Shown here: piece by piece, positions 7,308 through 16,022 of the stretch | Layout of the letters: the number at the start of each line of letters is the position of its first letter | Position numbering within the stretch: position 1 is the first letter of the stretch | Source of the DNA: CAWINX01 sp963702055 | GTDB taxonomy: Bacteria; Actinomycetota; Thermoleophilia; Solirubrobacterales; 70-9 | Direction: 5' to 3' | DNA length: 64,000 bases | NCBI GenBank assembly: GCA_963702055.1 | Contig: OY969702.1 | Coordinates: 1,054,001 to 1,118,000 of the forward strand | Made by a program: the position numbers and the translations under genes | The notes under the pieces: model-generated | Databases searched by the model: none | What the model saw: the letters and a program-made list of their open reading frames with translations, nothing else | Told to the model about the DNA's origin: nothing

Positions 7308-7829
7308 CTACCCGCAGATCGGCCAGGGGCTGGAGCCCGAGCGCGAGTAGAGCAGCGCGGCGCGGTAGCTCTGCTCGGCCGGAGAGGCCGCCGCGGGGTC
7401 GCCGCTGCCACCGACCGAGGCCCAGGTGCCGTAGTCGAACTGGTAGAGGCCGCGATAGGTCCCGTCGGAGGACACCGCGCCGGGGTCGCCGCCGGACTCG
7501 CAGGCGGCGATCGCGTCGAGCGTGGACTGGGAGACGCCGCCGGGAAGGGCCGCGAACGCTTCGCGCCGGCGCCGCAGCTTGGCGCGCCGTTGCGCCTCGA
7601 GCCGCTTCACCTCGACGCGGATCGACTGGTGGAAGCGCTCGATCGGGCGGCGTAGAAGCTCGATGCCGACCGGCTTCGCGCCGGCGATCCCGATCGACGG
7701 CGCCGCGGGCTCGGCTCCTCCCGACGCCAGCGCGGCGGCGGGGAAAACGATCGACGCGACCAGGGCAAAGACGATGTATGTGCGTTTTGTGAGCAAGCGC
7801 GGCACCCTGGAGGTGTTGCCTCCCTCCAT
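7308..7829 (-). CDS. Secreted Rpf-like transglycosylase
   Basis: 173 residues: an N-terminal signal sequence (about 12-36), a basic Arg-rich linker (about 60-92) and a C-terminal resuscitation-promoting-factor/transglycosylase domain (about 103-173). The catalytic Glu111 lies in AACESGGDP, followed by YRGLYQFDYGTW; the terminal Cys172 probably pairs with Cys110. Such enzymes cut peptidoglycan and help dormant actinobacteria resume growth. The ATG at 7829 has no clear ribosome site; a GTG at 7805 follows a GGAGG that can fold against CCTCC, so the start is uncertain. Confidence 0.85.
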   Translation of the reverse strand: MEGGNTSRVPRLLTKRTYIVFALVASIVFPAAALASGGAEPAAPSIGIAGAKPVGIELLRRPIERFHQSIRVEVKRLEAQRRAKLRRRREAFAALPGGVSQSTLDAIAACESGGDPGAVSSDGTYRGLYQFDYGTWASVGGSGDPAAASPAEQSYRAALLYSRSGSSPWPICG

Positions 7830-7941
7830 TGGTGACCGTCGTCACACATGGGCCCTCTCACGTGGCAATCCGCACCATGCCAGGCACGAATCATCGCCGG
7901 CGCCGGAGGGACCTGAAGCGGATCGTGCAGAGATTCCCGAC

Positions 7942-8985
7942 TCAGACGGCCTTCGCGCTGAGCATCGCGAGGCTCGGCAGAGTGCGGAAGGTGGAGCGAT
8001 GGACGGGTCCGAATCCGGACTCCCCCAGCCAGGCGGAGACCTGCTCGGTCGTGTAGGTGTCGGCACCCGAGGTGAGGTGGAAGAAGAGGCCGAGGATCGA
8101 ACCCGAGTCCGGCTTCTCCCCCTCGGGGCGGTCGTAGAGGTCGAGCACGCAGAGCGGCGCGCCGGGACGCAGCGCGGCGCGAATCCGCGCGAACAACTCG
8201 CGCGCCCGGTCGGGCGTCTGGTGGTGGACGACGTTGAAGCAGAGCGCGCCGTCGTAGTGGCCCTCGAAATCGGCCTCGAACATGTCCCCCTCGAGATGCC
8301 GGACCCGATCGTCCATGCCCGCCCCGGCGACGATCTCGCGGCCGACTCGGGCGCTGCCGGGAAGGTCGACGACGGTCGCCTTCAGGCCCGGATGACGGCG
8401 GCAGAGCGCCATCGAGAACTCGCCGTGGGCGCCGGCGACATCGAGTACCGAGTGGGCGCCGCGCGGCAACGGCACCGCCTTCGCCACCTCGTCGCTGGAG
8501 AGCCTGGCGATCTGGTACTGGCCGCGGATGTAGGAGCGCCAGTAGGGGTCCTCCGGCGGCTTTTCGTGCAGCTCGACGTGGGTTCCGTCGCGAACCAATC
8601 CCTCCAGCCCCTGCCACCACTGCCAGTACTCGCCGGTGTCGGCGAGGAAGTCGCCGAGGTAGCGCTCCGAGGAGGGGTCAAGCCAGCGGCGGGCGCGGGC
8701 GGTCATCTCGTAACGGCCGTCGGGGCGCAGCTCGAGGTGGCCGAGCGAGGCGATCACGTCGAGGACCAGCTCGGTCCCGGCCGCCTGCAGGCCGAGGTGC
8801 TCGGCCAGCTCGGCCGGCTCACGCGGTCCCTCGGCCAGGGCCGCGAGCATGCCGGTGCTCTGGGCGACCTGTAGCGAACGGGCGACGGGCATCGCGAACA
8901 TCGCCTCGCCGATCGGAGTCGGGAGCTGGTTGAAGAGCAGCCCGATCCGCTCGATCAAGCCGTCGGGGGCGGCGACGATCCGCAT
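7942..8985 (-). CDS. SAM-dependent O-methyltransferase-like protein
   Basis: 347 residues. A winged-helix dimerisation-like N-terminal half (about 20-110) precedes a class I methyltransferase fold with the SAM glycine motif VLDVAGAHGEF near residue 185, the acidic residue of VVDLP and the DMFEADF motif. This layout is that of plant- and polyketide-type O-methyltransferases. The substrate is unknown and no biosynthetic cluster surrounds it. It stands alone between the Rpf-like gene and the metal ATPase, all on the minus strand. Confidence 0.8.
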   Translation of the reverse strand: MRIVAAPDGLIERIGLLFNQLPTPIGEAMFAMPVARSLQVAQSTGMLAALAEGPREPAELAEHLGLQAAGTELVLDVIASLGHLELRPDGRYEMTARARRWLDPSSERYLGDFLADTGEYWQWWQGLEGLVRDGTHVELHEKPPEDPYWRSYIRGQYQIARLSSDEVAKAVPLPRGAHSVLDVAGAHGEFSMALCRRHPGLKATVVDLPGSARVGREIVAGAGMDDRVRHLEGDMFEADFEGHYDGALCFNVVHHQTPDRARELFARIRAALRPGAPLCVLDLYDRPEGEKPDSGSILGLFFHLTSGADTYTTEQVSAWLGESGFGPVHRSTFRTLPSLAMLSAKAV

Positions 8986-9014
8986 CGTGGCGCCCAGCCT
9001 ATCCGGCGATCACG

Positions 9015-10952
9015 CTAGTCGGTAAGCGCCCGCAGCGCGTTGAGGATGACGGCGACGTCTATTCCCTCCTGAAGCAGCGCTCCGCCCACCGGTGGGATGT
9101 AGCCGAATGCGGCGAACCCCATCGCGATCAGGCTGAGCCCGATCCCGAAGACGACGCTCTGGCGGGCGATGCCCAGCGCCCGGCGCCCGATCGCGACGGC
9201 TGTCGCGACACGATCGATCCGGTCGACGGTGATCACCGCGTCGGCGGTCTCGGAGGAGATCGTCGCTCCGGGGCCGCCCATCGCGATTCCGACGTCGGCA
9301 AGAGCCAGCGCCGGGGCGTCGTTGACCCCGTCACCGACCATGACGACCGGCGCCAGCTCAGGGTCGGCGCGCAGGCCACGCACGACATCGAGCTTGTCCT
9401 CCGGGCTCTGCTCGGCATAGACGCGATCGAGGCCGATTTCGGCGGCGATCTGCTCGGCGACGGGACGGCGGTCTCCGGTCACCATCGCAACCCTGAGCAC
9501 GCCGGCTTCGCGCAGCTTCGGGACCAGCTCGCGGGCGTCCTCGCGAAGGTGGTCGGCCATCACCACGACGCCGACCAGCTGCCCGTCCACGCCGACCAGG
9601 ACCCGGGCGAGGCCGGACTCCACCCCGTCGCCGGCCAGACCCTCGGCCGCCTCGACCGCGTAGCCCCGAGCCCGCAGCCAGGCGCCGCTCCCGAGCGTGA
9701 CGCGGCGCCCGTCGATGTCGCCCTCCATGCCCTGCCCCGGCTCTTCGATCGCGCCCTCGGGCTCGCTCAGTGCCAAACCGCGCCGCTCCGCGTCGTGGAC
9801 GAGCGCCTCGGCGAGGACATGGGCCGAAAGCTGGTCGACCGAGGCCGCGAGACGCAGAATCTCCTCCTCGTCCACCGCGTCCAGCGGAATCGCCTCCTGA
9901 ACCGCCGGAGCGCCGAGGGTCAGCGTGCCGGTCTTGTCGAGAAGGACCGTGCGCGCCTCGCCGAGCCGTTCGATCGCCGTGCCGCCCTTGACGATCACCC
10001 CGGAGCGGGCTGCCCGCGAAACCCCTGAGATGAGCGCGATCGGCGCGGCGAGGATTAGTGGGCAGGGGGTGGCAACGACCAGAACCGCAACGGCGCGGAC
10101 CGCATCGCCACTGGCGGCCCAGGCGATCGCCGCGATCGCCAGAGTCACCGGCAGGAAGACCGCCGCGTAGCGATCGGCAAGCCGGATGAACGGTGCCCGC
10201 TGTGTCTCGGCGGTGCGGACGAGGCGGACCAGGTTGGCATAGGCGCTCTCGGCGGCGGGCCTCGTCGCCCGCAGCTCGAAGGCGGCGCCCGCGTTGGCGG
10301 TGCCACTCTGCACGATCGCTCCGCGCGCGTGAGTCACGGGCAGCGACTCCCCGGTCAGCGCCGCCTCGTCGACCACCGCCTCGTCGCTCCGCACGGTGCC
10401 GTCCACCGGCACCAACTCGCCCGGCCTGATCAGCACGACGTCGCCTACCGCGAGCCGGTCGACCGGGACCTCCTCCCAGCCGCCGCCGCCGCGCCGGTGC
10501 GCGACGCTGGGCATCCGCTCCAGCAGCGCGGTCAGCTCGCGGCGGGCACGCCGGTTGGCCGCCGCCTCCAGCGCGTTCCCTCCCGAGAGCATCAGGGCGA
10601 TCACGGCGCCGGCCAAGTACTGCCCGATCGCCAGGGCCCCCGCCATCGCCACCAGCGCGATCGCGTCGACCCCGACCCGGCCCTGAGCCAGCGTCCGCGC
10701 AATCGACCAGGTCAGCGGGACCAGCATCACAGCCACCGTCGCCGCCCAAACCGCGTCCCCGGCGGTCGACTCGCCGAGCAGATGCAGGGCGCCGCCGCCG
10801 ACGATCAACACCAGGGTCGCCGCGGCGAGCACCACCGGGCGCGATTCGACTGTGAAGCGCTTGCTCACGGCACCGATGATTGCGAACTGCCGGGCCGTCG
10901 CCTCGACGGCGGCGTACCCGCCATGATTCCCGAATCGCCGAACAGAGGACAT
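9015..10952 (-). CDS. Heavy-metal P-type ATPase, TPC-motif subtype
   Basis: 645-residue P1B-like cation pump. Visible are the actuator motif LTGES, the membrane metal-site motif TPCPLI in place of CPC, the phosphorylation site DKTGTLT (Asp339), and the hinge GDGVNDAPAL. There is no N-terminal Cys-rich metal-binding domain. The TPC motif means metal specificity cannot be read off by analogy with Cu or Zn/Cd pumps. The ATG at 10952 has AGGAGG 4 nt upstream but overlaps the divergent purU gene head-on; a GTG at 10868 would remove the overlap and 28 non-conserved residues. Confidence 0.88.
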   Translation of the reverse strand: MSSVRRFGNHGGYAAVEATARQFAIIGAVSKRFTVESRPVVLAAATLVLIVGGGALHLLGESTAGDAVWAATVAVMLVPLTWSIARTLAQGRVGVDAIALVAMAGALAIGQYLAGAVIALMLSGGNALEAAANRRARRELTALLERMPSVAHRRGGGGWEEVPVDRLAVGDVVLIRPGELVPVDGTVRSDEAVVDEAALTGESLPVTHARGAIVQSGTANAGAAFELRATRPAAESAYANLVRLVRTAETQRAPFIRLADRYAAVFLPVTLAIAAIAWAASGDAVRAVAVLVVATPCPLILAAPIALISGVSRAARSGVIVKGGTAIERLGEARTVLLDKTGTLTLGAPAVQEAIPLDAVDEEEILRLAASVDQLSAHVLAEALVHDAERRGLALSEPEGAIEEPGQGMEGDIDGRRVTLGSGAWLRARGYAVEAAEGLAGDGVESGLARVLVGVDGQLVGVVVMADHLREDARELVPKLREAGVLRVAMVTGDRRPVAEQIAAEIGLDRVYAEQSPEDKLDVVRGLRADPELAPVVMVGDGVNDAPALALADVGIAMGGPGATISSETADAVITVDRIDRVATAVAIGRRALGIARQSVVFGIGLSLIAMGFAAFGYIPPVGGALLQEGIDVAVILNALRALTD

Positions 10953-11782
10953 CCCGCCTCCTCCTGGCCTGCCCCGATCGGCCGGGGCTGATCGCGACCG
11001 TCAGCGGCTTCCTCGCCGACGCCGGGCTCAACATCGTCGACGCCGACCAGCACTCCAGCGGCGAGGGGCGGCTGTTCATGCGGATGGTCTTCGACTCGGC
11101 GCCCGACGGTGAGCGCGACGACCTCTACCGCCGCTTCGACGAGGAGGTGGCAGGGCCGCTGGAGATGGACCACCGCTTCGCCGAGGCGGCGGAGCGCAAG
11201 CGGCTGGCGATCATGGTCTCGCGCGAGGACCACTGCCTCTCCGACCTGCTCTGGCGCTGGCGCAGCGGCGAGCTCGGCGCCGACCTGGTCGCGGTGATCT
11301 CCAACCACCCCGACCACGCGGGACAGGTGGAGTCGCTCGGGCTCCCCTTCCATCACGTGCCGGTCGAGGCGGGCGACAAGGGAGCCGCGGAGGAGCGCGT
11401 GCTGGAGTTGCTCGGCGAGCTCGACCTGCTCGTCCTCGCCCGCTACATGCAGGTGCTCTCCGCGGGCTTCCTCGAGCGGCTCGACGCGCCCGCGATCAAC
11501 ATCCATCACAGCTTCCTGCCCGCCTTCGTCGGCGCCGACCCCTACCGCCGCGCCCACGAGCGCGGCGTCAAGTTGATCGGCGCCACCGCCCACTACGTCA
11601 CCGAGGCGCTCGACGCCGGCCCGATCATCGACCAGGACGTGACCCGGGTCAGCCACCGCGACGAGGTCGACGACCTGATGCGGATCGGCCGCGACATCGA
11701 GCGCCTCGTCCTCGCCCGCGCCGTCAAGGCCCACCTCGACGACCGCGTCCTGCTCGACGGCGCCCGGACGGTCGTCTTCTGA
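10880..11782 (+). CDS. purU: Formyltetrahydrofolate deformylase PurU
   Basis: Hydrolyses 10-formyl-THF to THF and formate. An N-terminal ACT domain (RLLLACPDRPGLIATV, about 25-100) is followed by the formyltransferase fold with the catalytic Asn/His region INIHHSFLPAF and the TAHYVTEALDAGPII segment. The only in-frame standard start before the ACT domain is the TTG at 10880. It has no ribosome site and lies inside the opposing ATPase ORF. An ATC at 10934 would give an N-terminus of more typical length. The TGA overlaps the P450 ATG by 1 nt. Confidence 0.88.
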   Translation: MRTAGPSPRRRRTRHDSRIAEQRTSRLLLACPDRPGLIATVSGFLADAGLNIVDADQHSSGEGRLFMRMVFDSAPDGERDDLYRRFDEEVAGPLEMDHRFAEAAERKRLAIMVSREDHCLSDLLWRWRSGELGADLVAVISNHPDHAGQVESLGLPFHHVPVEAGDKGAAEERVLELLGELDLLVLARYMQVLSAGFLERLDAPAINIHHSFLPAFVGADPYRRAHERGVKLIGATAHYVTEALDAGPIIDQDVTRVSHRDEVDDLMRIGRDIERLVLARAVKAHLDDRVLLDGARTVVF

Positions 11783-13128
11783 TGAGCATCTCCCCTCGCC
11801 CACCCGGCCCGCGCACCCCCGCGACCGCCCAGGCCCTCCTCTACGCGCGCGACCCGCTCAACTTCCTGGTTCGCCACCAGCGCCGCTACGGCGACGTCTT
11901 CACGATCTCCTTCCCCTTCTTCAAGCACCTCGTCTACGTCGCCGACCCGGCGCTGGTCAAAGCCGTCTTCACCGGCTCGCCGCAGCAGTTCCACGCCGGC
12001 GAGGCGAACGCGACGGTGCTGGAGCCGGCGCTCGGCCCGAACTCGGTGCTGACGCTCGACGAGGCGCCGCACATGCAGCAGCGCAAACTGCTCCTCCCCC
12101 CTTTCCACGGCGAGCGGATTCGTCGCTACGGGGAGCTGATTCGCGAGGTGACGCTGCGTGAGATGGAGAGCTGGCCCGTAGGCGAGTCCTTCTCCCTGCG
12201 GCCCCACACCCAGCGGATCACCCTCGCTGTGATCATGCGCGCCGTCTTCGGCGTCGACGACGAAGAGCGGCTGACACGCTTCGAGGGGCTGATCGAGACC
12301 TTCGGAAGTCGAGTCAACCTCGTCACCGCCTTCCCGCCCCTTCGCCGTGACCTGGGACGCTGGAGCCCGTGGGGGCGCTTCGTCCAGGCCCGCGAGGCCC
12401 TCGACGAGTTCATCTACGAGGAGATCGCGCGGCGGGCGGAGGGTGAGAACGAGGATCGCGACGATGTGCTCTCGCTGCTGCTCGCGGCGCGCCACGACGA
12501 CGGCAGCCCGATGGGGAATGAGGAGCTGCGCGACGAGCTGGTCACCGTGCTCGCCGCCGGCCACGAGACGACCGCGACCGCGCTGGCCTGGGCGATGGAG
12601 CGACTACTGCGCAACCCGCGCGTGCTGGAGCGGCTGCGCGAGTCGATCGCCGCCGGCGAGGACTCCTACCTCGACGCGACGATCAAGGAGACGCTGCGGG
12701 CGCGACCGGTGATCGTCGATGCGGCACGCAAGCTGACCGCGCCGGCGACGATCGGCGGCTACGAGCTGCCCACCGGGACCTATGTGATGGTCGGGACCGC
12801 GGCCCTGCACTACCGGGAGGACCTCTTCCCCGAGCCGGACGAGTTCCGGCCGGAGCGCTTCCTCGGCGACGACACCCCCGACACCTACACCTGGACTCCC
12901 TTCGGCGGCGGGGTGCGCCGCTGCATCGGCGCCGCCTTCGCCGAGTACGAGATGCGGGTGGTGCTGCGCGCGATCTTCGAGCGGGCCGACCTCAGCGCGC
13001 CGGACCCGAAGCCGGAGGCGCCCCGGATTCGCAACATCACCGTCGCCCCCGGCAGGGGCGCTCGCGTCGTGTTGGACCGGCCGCTGCGACCGGCGCCCGA
13101 GCGTGCGCACGCAGATGCGGCCGCCTGA
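11782..13128 (+). CDS. Cytochrome P450
   Basis: 448-residue haem monooxygenase with all diagnostic motifs: I-helix AGHETT (259-264), K-helix ETLR (303-306) and haem-binding FGGGVRRCIG with the proximal Cys381. No membrane anchor is visible, so it is a soluble bacterial type. The overall look (LLYARDPLNFLVRHQRRYGDVF at the start broken by Arg-rich linkers) resembles CYP families used by actinobacteria for lipid or terpene substrates, but the substrate is unknown. No ferredoxin or reductase gene is adjacent. Translation is probably coupled to purU (TGATG). Confidence 0.93.
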   Translation: MSISPRPPGPRTPATAQALLYARDPLNFLVRHQRRYGDVFTISFPFFKHLVYVADPALVKAVFTGSPQQFHAGEANATVLEPALGPNSVLTLDEAPHMQQRKLLLPPFHGERIRRYGELIREVTLREMESWPVGESFSLRPHTQRITLAVIMRAVFGVDDEERLTRFEGLIETFGSRVNLVTAFPPLRRDLGRWSPWGRFVQAREALDEFIYEEIARRAEGENEDRDDVLSLLLAARHDDGSPMGNEELRDELVTVLAAGHETTATALAWAMERLLRNPRVLERLRESIAAGEDSYLDATIKETLRARPVIVDAARKLTAPATIGGYELPTGTYVMVGTAALHYREDLFPEPDEFRPERFLGDDTPDTYTWTPFGGGVRRCIGAAFAEYEMRVVLRAIFERADLSAPDPKPEAPRIRNITVAPGRGARVVLDRPLRPAPERAHADAAA

Positions 13129-13153
13129 GTCGCCGCGGGCGTAACCTGCCGGT

Positions 13154-13660
13154 GTGGAACGCGAAGAGCTGCGCTCGATCCAGGCGCCGCTGAAGCAACG
13201 CTACGAGGACGAACCGGAGGCCGCCCGGGTGACCCTGGCCGCGAGCGGCGAGCTGGGCGAAGGCGTCTCCTGCTCGGTGGACACCGGACGGGCGATCGCC
13301 GAGGCGGGGCTGCATCCGGCCTCCGGCGGCGACGGCTCGCTGCTCTGCTCGGGCGACATGCTGCTCGAGGCCCTTGTCGCCTGCGCCGGGGTGACGCTGC
13401 GGGCAGTGGCGACCTCGCTGGGGATCGCGGTCAAAGCCGGGAGAGTGGTCGCCGAGGGCGACCTCGACTTCCGCGGAACGCTGGCCGTCGACCGCGACGC
13501 GGCGGTCGGCTTCACCGCGATTCGACTCCGCTTCGAAATCGACACCACAGCCAGCGAAGAGGAGCTGTCGACGCTACTGAGGCTGACCGAGCGCTACTGC
13601 GTCGTCTTCCAGACTCTGTCCCAGCCCCCGGAGCTCTCCGCGACGATCACAGGGAACTGA
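13154..13660 (+). CDS. OsmC/Ohr-family peroxide-reducing protein
   Basis: 168 residues from GTG 13154. The two catalytic cysteines of OsmC-like peroxidases are at Cys77 (EALVACAGVT) and Cys149 (ERYCVVFQTL). The family reduces organic hydroperoxides using thiols. It lies directly after the P450 and overlaps the next gene by TGATG, so the four plus-strand genes 10880-14598 look like one transcription unit. Confidence 0.85.
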   Translation: MEREELRSIQAPLKQRYEDEPEAARVTLAASGELGEGVSCSVDTGRAIAEAGLHPASGGDGSLLCSGDMLLEALVACAGVTLRAVATSLGIAVKAGRVVAEGDLDFRGTLAVDRDAAVGFTAIRLRFEIDTTASEEELSTLLRLTERYCVVFQTLSQPPELSATITGN

Positions 13661-14598
13661 TGGCGGGGCCGCTTCGCCATCTTGGGGAGCTGGCGAAGGC
13701 CCGGGCGACGCGGCGCTCCAGCCGGCGGGAGGACATCGAGGCGATAGCCGAGCTGGAGGCAAGGCCTTTGGAGTTGCCGCCGAGCCTCGAGGTCGAGTGG
13801 CTTGGGGTGTCCGGGTACAGGCTCGGCTTCGAGGGCCAATCGCTGTTCATCGACCCCTATCTCTCGCGGGTTCCGTTTCGCGACCTCGTCCTCCGTCGCC
13901 CGACCCTGCCGGACCCCGCCGCGCTGGACCGCTACGCCCCGGCGTCGGGGAAGGTGGCCGGGGTGCTGGTCGGGCACACTCACTTCGATCACGCCGTCGA
14001 CGCACCGGCGATCGCCCGCCGCTTCGACTGCGACGCCTACGGATCGGACTCGCTGCTGACCCTGATGGGGTTGCACGGGCTCGCCGACAAGACGGTCGTG
14101 GTCGAGCCCTACCGCACCTACGAGATGGGCCCGTTCGAGGTCAGCTTCACGCCCAGCGCCCACTCGAAGCTGCTGCTCGGCCTCGCCGTGCCCTACGACG
14201 GCGAGCTGACCTGCGAGCACCTCGACTCCCTCTCACCGTCCGCCTACCGCTGCGGCCAGGTTTGGGGAATCTCGATCGAGGTCGCCGGGCTGCGCTTCTA
14301 CCACCAGGGCAGCGCCAACCTCATCGACGACGCGGTCCGCGAGCGCGGCGTAGACGTCTTTCTCGCCGGCGTCGCCGGCCGCAGCTTCACCCGTGACTAC
14401 TGGAAGCGCATCCTCCCCCGCCTCGATCCGCGCGCCGTCGTCCCCACCCACTACGACAACTTCTTCCGGCCATTAGGCGACGAGATCGAGTTCGTCGCCA
14501 ACGTCAAACTCTCCGAGCTGCCCGAGGAGATCGGCGCGGTCAGCCGCGACATCGAGCTGGCCGCCCTGCCGCGCGCGGATATCTCTACGAACTTGTGA
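13660..14598 (+). CDS. Metallo-beta-lactamase-fold hydrolase
   Basis: 312 residues with the metal-binding motif HTHFDH (106-111), a further His in PSAHSKLL and a late PTHYDNFF. The fold is that of UlaG-like lactonases and related hydrolases; the substrate is unknown. There is no signal peptide. The start ATG overlaps the stop of the OsmC-like gene by 1 nt, implying coupled expression with that gene and the P450. Confidence 0.82.
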   Translation: MAGPLRHLGELAKARATRRSSRREDIEAIAELEARPLELPPSLEVEWLGVSGYRLGFEGQSLFIDPYLSRVPFRDLVLRRPTLPDPAALDRYAPASGKVAGVLVGHTHFDHAVDAPAIARRFDCDAYGSDSLLTLMGLHGLADKTVVVEPYRTYEMGPFEVSFTPSAHSKLLLGLAVPYDGELTCEHLDSLSPSAYRCGQVWGISIEVAGLRFYHQGSANLIDDAVRERGVDVFLAGVAGRSFTRDYWKRILPRLDPRAVVPTHYDNFFRPLGDEIEFVANVKLSELPEEIGAVSRDIELAALPRADISTNL

Positions 14599-14602
14599 CC
14601 CA

Positions 14603-14686
14603 ATGAGTCAGCGAAGGCGTCGGAAGGGCTTCACGGCTGGCTGGCCGGTAGCCATCGCCGCGCTTATCATCGGGATATGGACCTGA
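14603..14686 (+). CDS. Possible 27-residue membrane peptide
   Basis: A short ORF beginning ATG 14603: a basic start (MSQRRRRK) then a hydrophobic run (VAIAALIIGIW) and stop TGA at 14684-14686. That TGA overlaps the ATG of the next small ORF (TGATG), the same coupling used by the three upstream genes. No ribosome site is visible. The positive-inside helix layout and the coupling favour reality, but it is too short for certainty. Confidence 0.35.
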   Translation: MSQRRRRKGFTAGWPVAIAALIIGIWT

Positions 14687-14871
14687 TGGCGAGGTTGCTG
14701 CAATTCCCCTGGGGCCTGGCCGCATTCAGCGGCATCGTCGCGCTGGCAAGCGGCGCCGCAATTCTTGCCTTTGGGGCCCCACCGGCAACACTCATTCTTT
14801 CCTCGTGGGCTACAGCCACGGTCTACATGGCGATGAAACCGCGAATTAATCGCCGGCTCAACCGGCGGTAG
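14686..14871 (+). CDS. Small membrane protein of unknown function
   Basis: 61 residues from ATG 14686 (an ATG at 14677 in the same frame would add 3 residues). It has two hydrophobic segments (about 8-30 and 32-48) and a basic tail MKPRINRRLNRR. The base composition is less G+C-rich than that of the neighbours. The last codons contain a small hairpin (cgccgg/ccggcg at 14851-14867) that may end the transcript. No family is recognised. Confidence 0.5.
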   Translation: MARLLQFPWGLAAFSGIVALASGAAILAFGAPPATLILSSWATATVYMAMKPRINRRLNRR

Positions 14872-14874
14872 CCG

Positions 14875-15417
14875 TCAAGCAGCGAAGTGCTTCTCGACGA
14901 TTAGGTCGACCGTGCCCTTGGTGCGTCGGGTCGAGAGGCCGAGCAGGGCGTCAATCGCGTCGAGGTCGAGTGGGGAATCGAGCATGCCGCCGTTCGGCAG
15001 CCAGTAGAGCTCGCGACCGCGGAGGTCGAGGCGGTCCTCGTCGGAGGCCATCGCCAGCACCTCTCGCTGGACCTTCGCGCTCGGCGGCTCGCGGAGCATC
15101 GAGACCTGGAGCTTGCCGGCCGACGCCTCGACCAGGCCCGGATCGAACGGCTCGTGGGAGGCGACCCCCCGCATCTCTTCGGCGACGCGCAGGAAGACCG
15201 GCACCTCGTAGTCGAGCGACTCGCCCAGGCCCGTCTCGATCAACTCCGTGAGCGCCGCCGGATCGTCACCGCCCGCGTCGAAGATCACGTTCCCGCTGGC
15301 CCGGAAGGTGGCGACTCCGTCGAGCCCCAACTCCTCGAACCGCGCCCGCAGATCCTCGTTCTTGATCCGCCGGCCGCCGAGGTTCATCCCGCGCAGGAAG
15401 GCGACGTAGCGAGGCAT
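14875..15417 (-). CDS. DUF1697 family protein
   Basis: 180 residues, full length for the family. It opens with the family signature YVAFLRGMNLGG and contains FRASGNVIF near residue 40 and the ending TKGTVDLIVEKH. The function of DUF1697 is unknown. It stands alone, convergent with the small membrane ORF and divergent from the peroxiredoxin. Confidence 0.88.
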   Translation of the reverse strand: MPRYVAFLRGMNLGGRRIKNEDLRARFEELGLDGVATFRASGNVIFDAGGDDPAALTELIETGLGESLDYEVPVFLRVAEEMRGVASHEPFDPGLVEASAGKLQVSMLREPPSAKVQREVLAMASDEDRLDLRGRELYWLPNGGMLDSPLDLDAIDALLGLSTRRTKGTVDLIVEKHFAA

Positions 15418-15467
15418 CGGGTCACCTTATGGATCAGTCGATGATCGGTGCTGCGACGATGCCCGGC

Positions 15468-16022
15468 GTGACCACCGACTACACCGAGCTCCCGCCAAAT
15501 CTCCCAATTCCGGAGGACGACGGCGCTGCCGATCACCTGCCCGGCGTGGAGGTTCCCCTACTGCGCCTCCCATCGACCGACGGAGGGACAACCGACCTCG
15601 CCGAACTCGCCCGGGGACGCCTCGTCGCCTACGTCTATCCGCGGACCGGCGTCCCCGGCGAACCCTCGCCGGTCGGCTGGGAGGACATACCCGGCGCCCG
15701 CGGATGCACGCCCCAGAGCTGCGCCTTCCGCGACGCCCTCGCCGATTTCGAACAACTCGGGGCGACCGTCGTCGGGATCAGCACCCAGAGCCCAGCGGAG
15801 CAGGAGGAGTTCGCGGCCCGCGAGCACATCTCGTTCCCGCTGCTCAGCGACGCGGGATTGGCCCTCGCCGCTGAGCTGCGCCTGCCCACCTTCGAGATCG
15901 AAGGCATGACCCTCCACCGCCGTCTCACCTTCGTGGCTGAGGCAGGGCGAATCGTCAAAGCCTTCTACCCCGTCTTCCCGCCGGACCGCAACGCCGCCGA
16001 GGTGCTCGACTGGCTGCGGTGA
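15468..16022 (+). CDS. Peroxiredoxin (AhpC/TSA type)
   Basis: Thioredoxin-fold peroxidase. The stretch YPRTGVPG then IPGARGCTPQSCAFRD carries a CxxxxC pair, with the first Cys most likely peroxidatic. The rest follows the Bcp/AhpC fold (VVGISTQS, FPLLSD). I favour GTG 15468 (184 residues, starting VTTDYTELPP); ATGs at 15459 and 15429 are in frame and none has a convincing ribosome site. Its stop lies directly against the 3' end of the tmRNA gene on the other strand. Confidence 0.85.
   Translation: MTTDYTELPPNLPIPEDDGAADHLPGVEVPLLRLPSTDGGTTDLAELARGRLVAYVYPRTGVPGEPSPVGWEDIPGARGCTPQSCAFRDALADFEQLGATVVGISTQSPAEQEEFAAREHISFPLLSDAGLALAAELRLPTFEIEGMTLHRRLTFVAEAGRIVKAFYPVFPPDRNAAEVLDWLR

Noticed and set aside
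7830..7941. Possible c-di-AMP (ydaO) riboswitch upstream of the Rpf-like gene
   Set aside because: Such switches precede rpf genes in some actinobacteria, but the conserved core sequences and pairings are not seen and the gap is too short.
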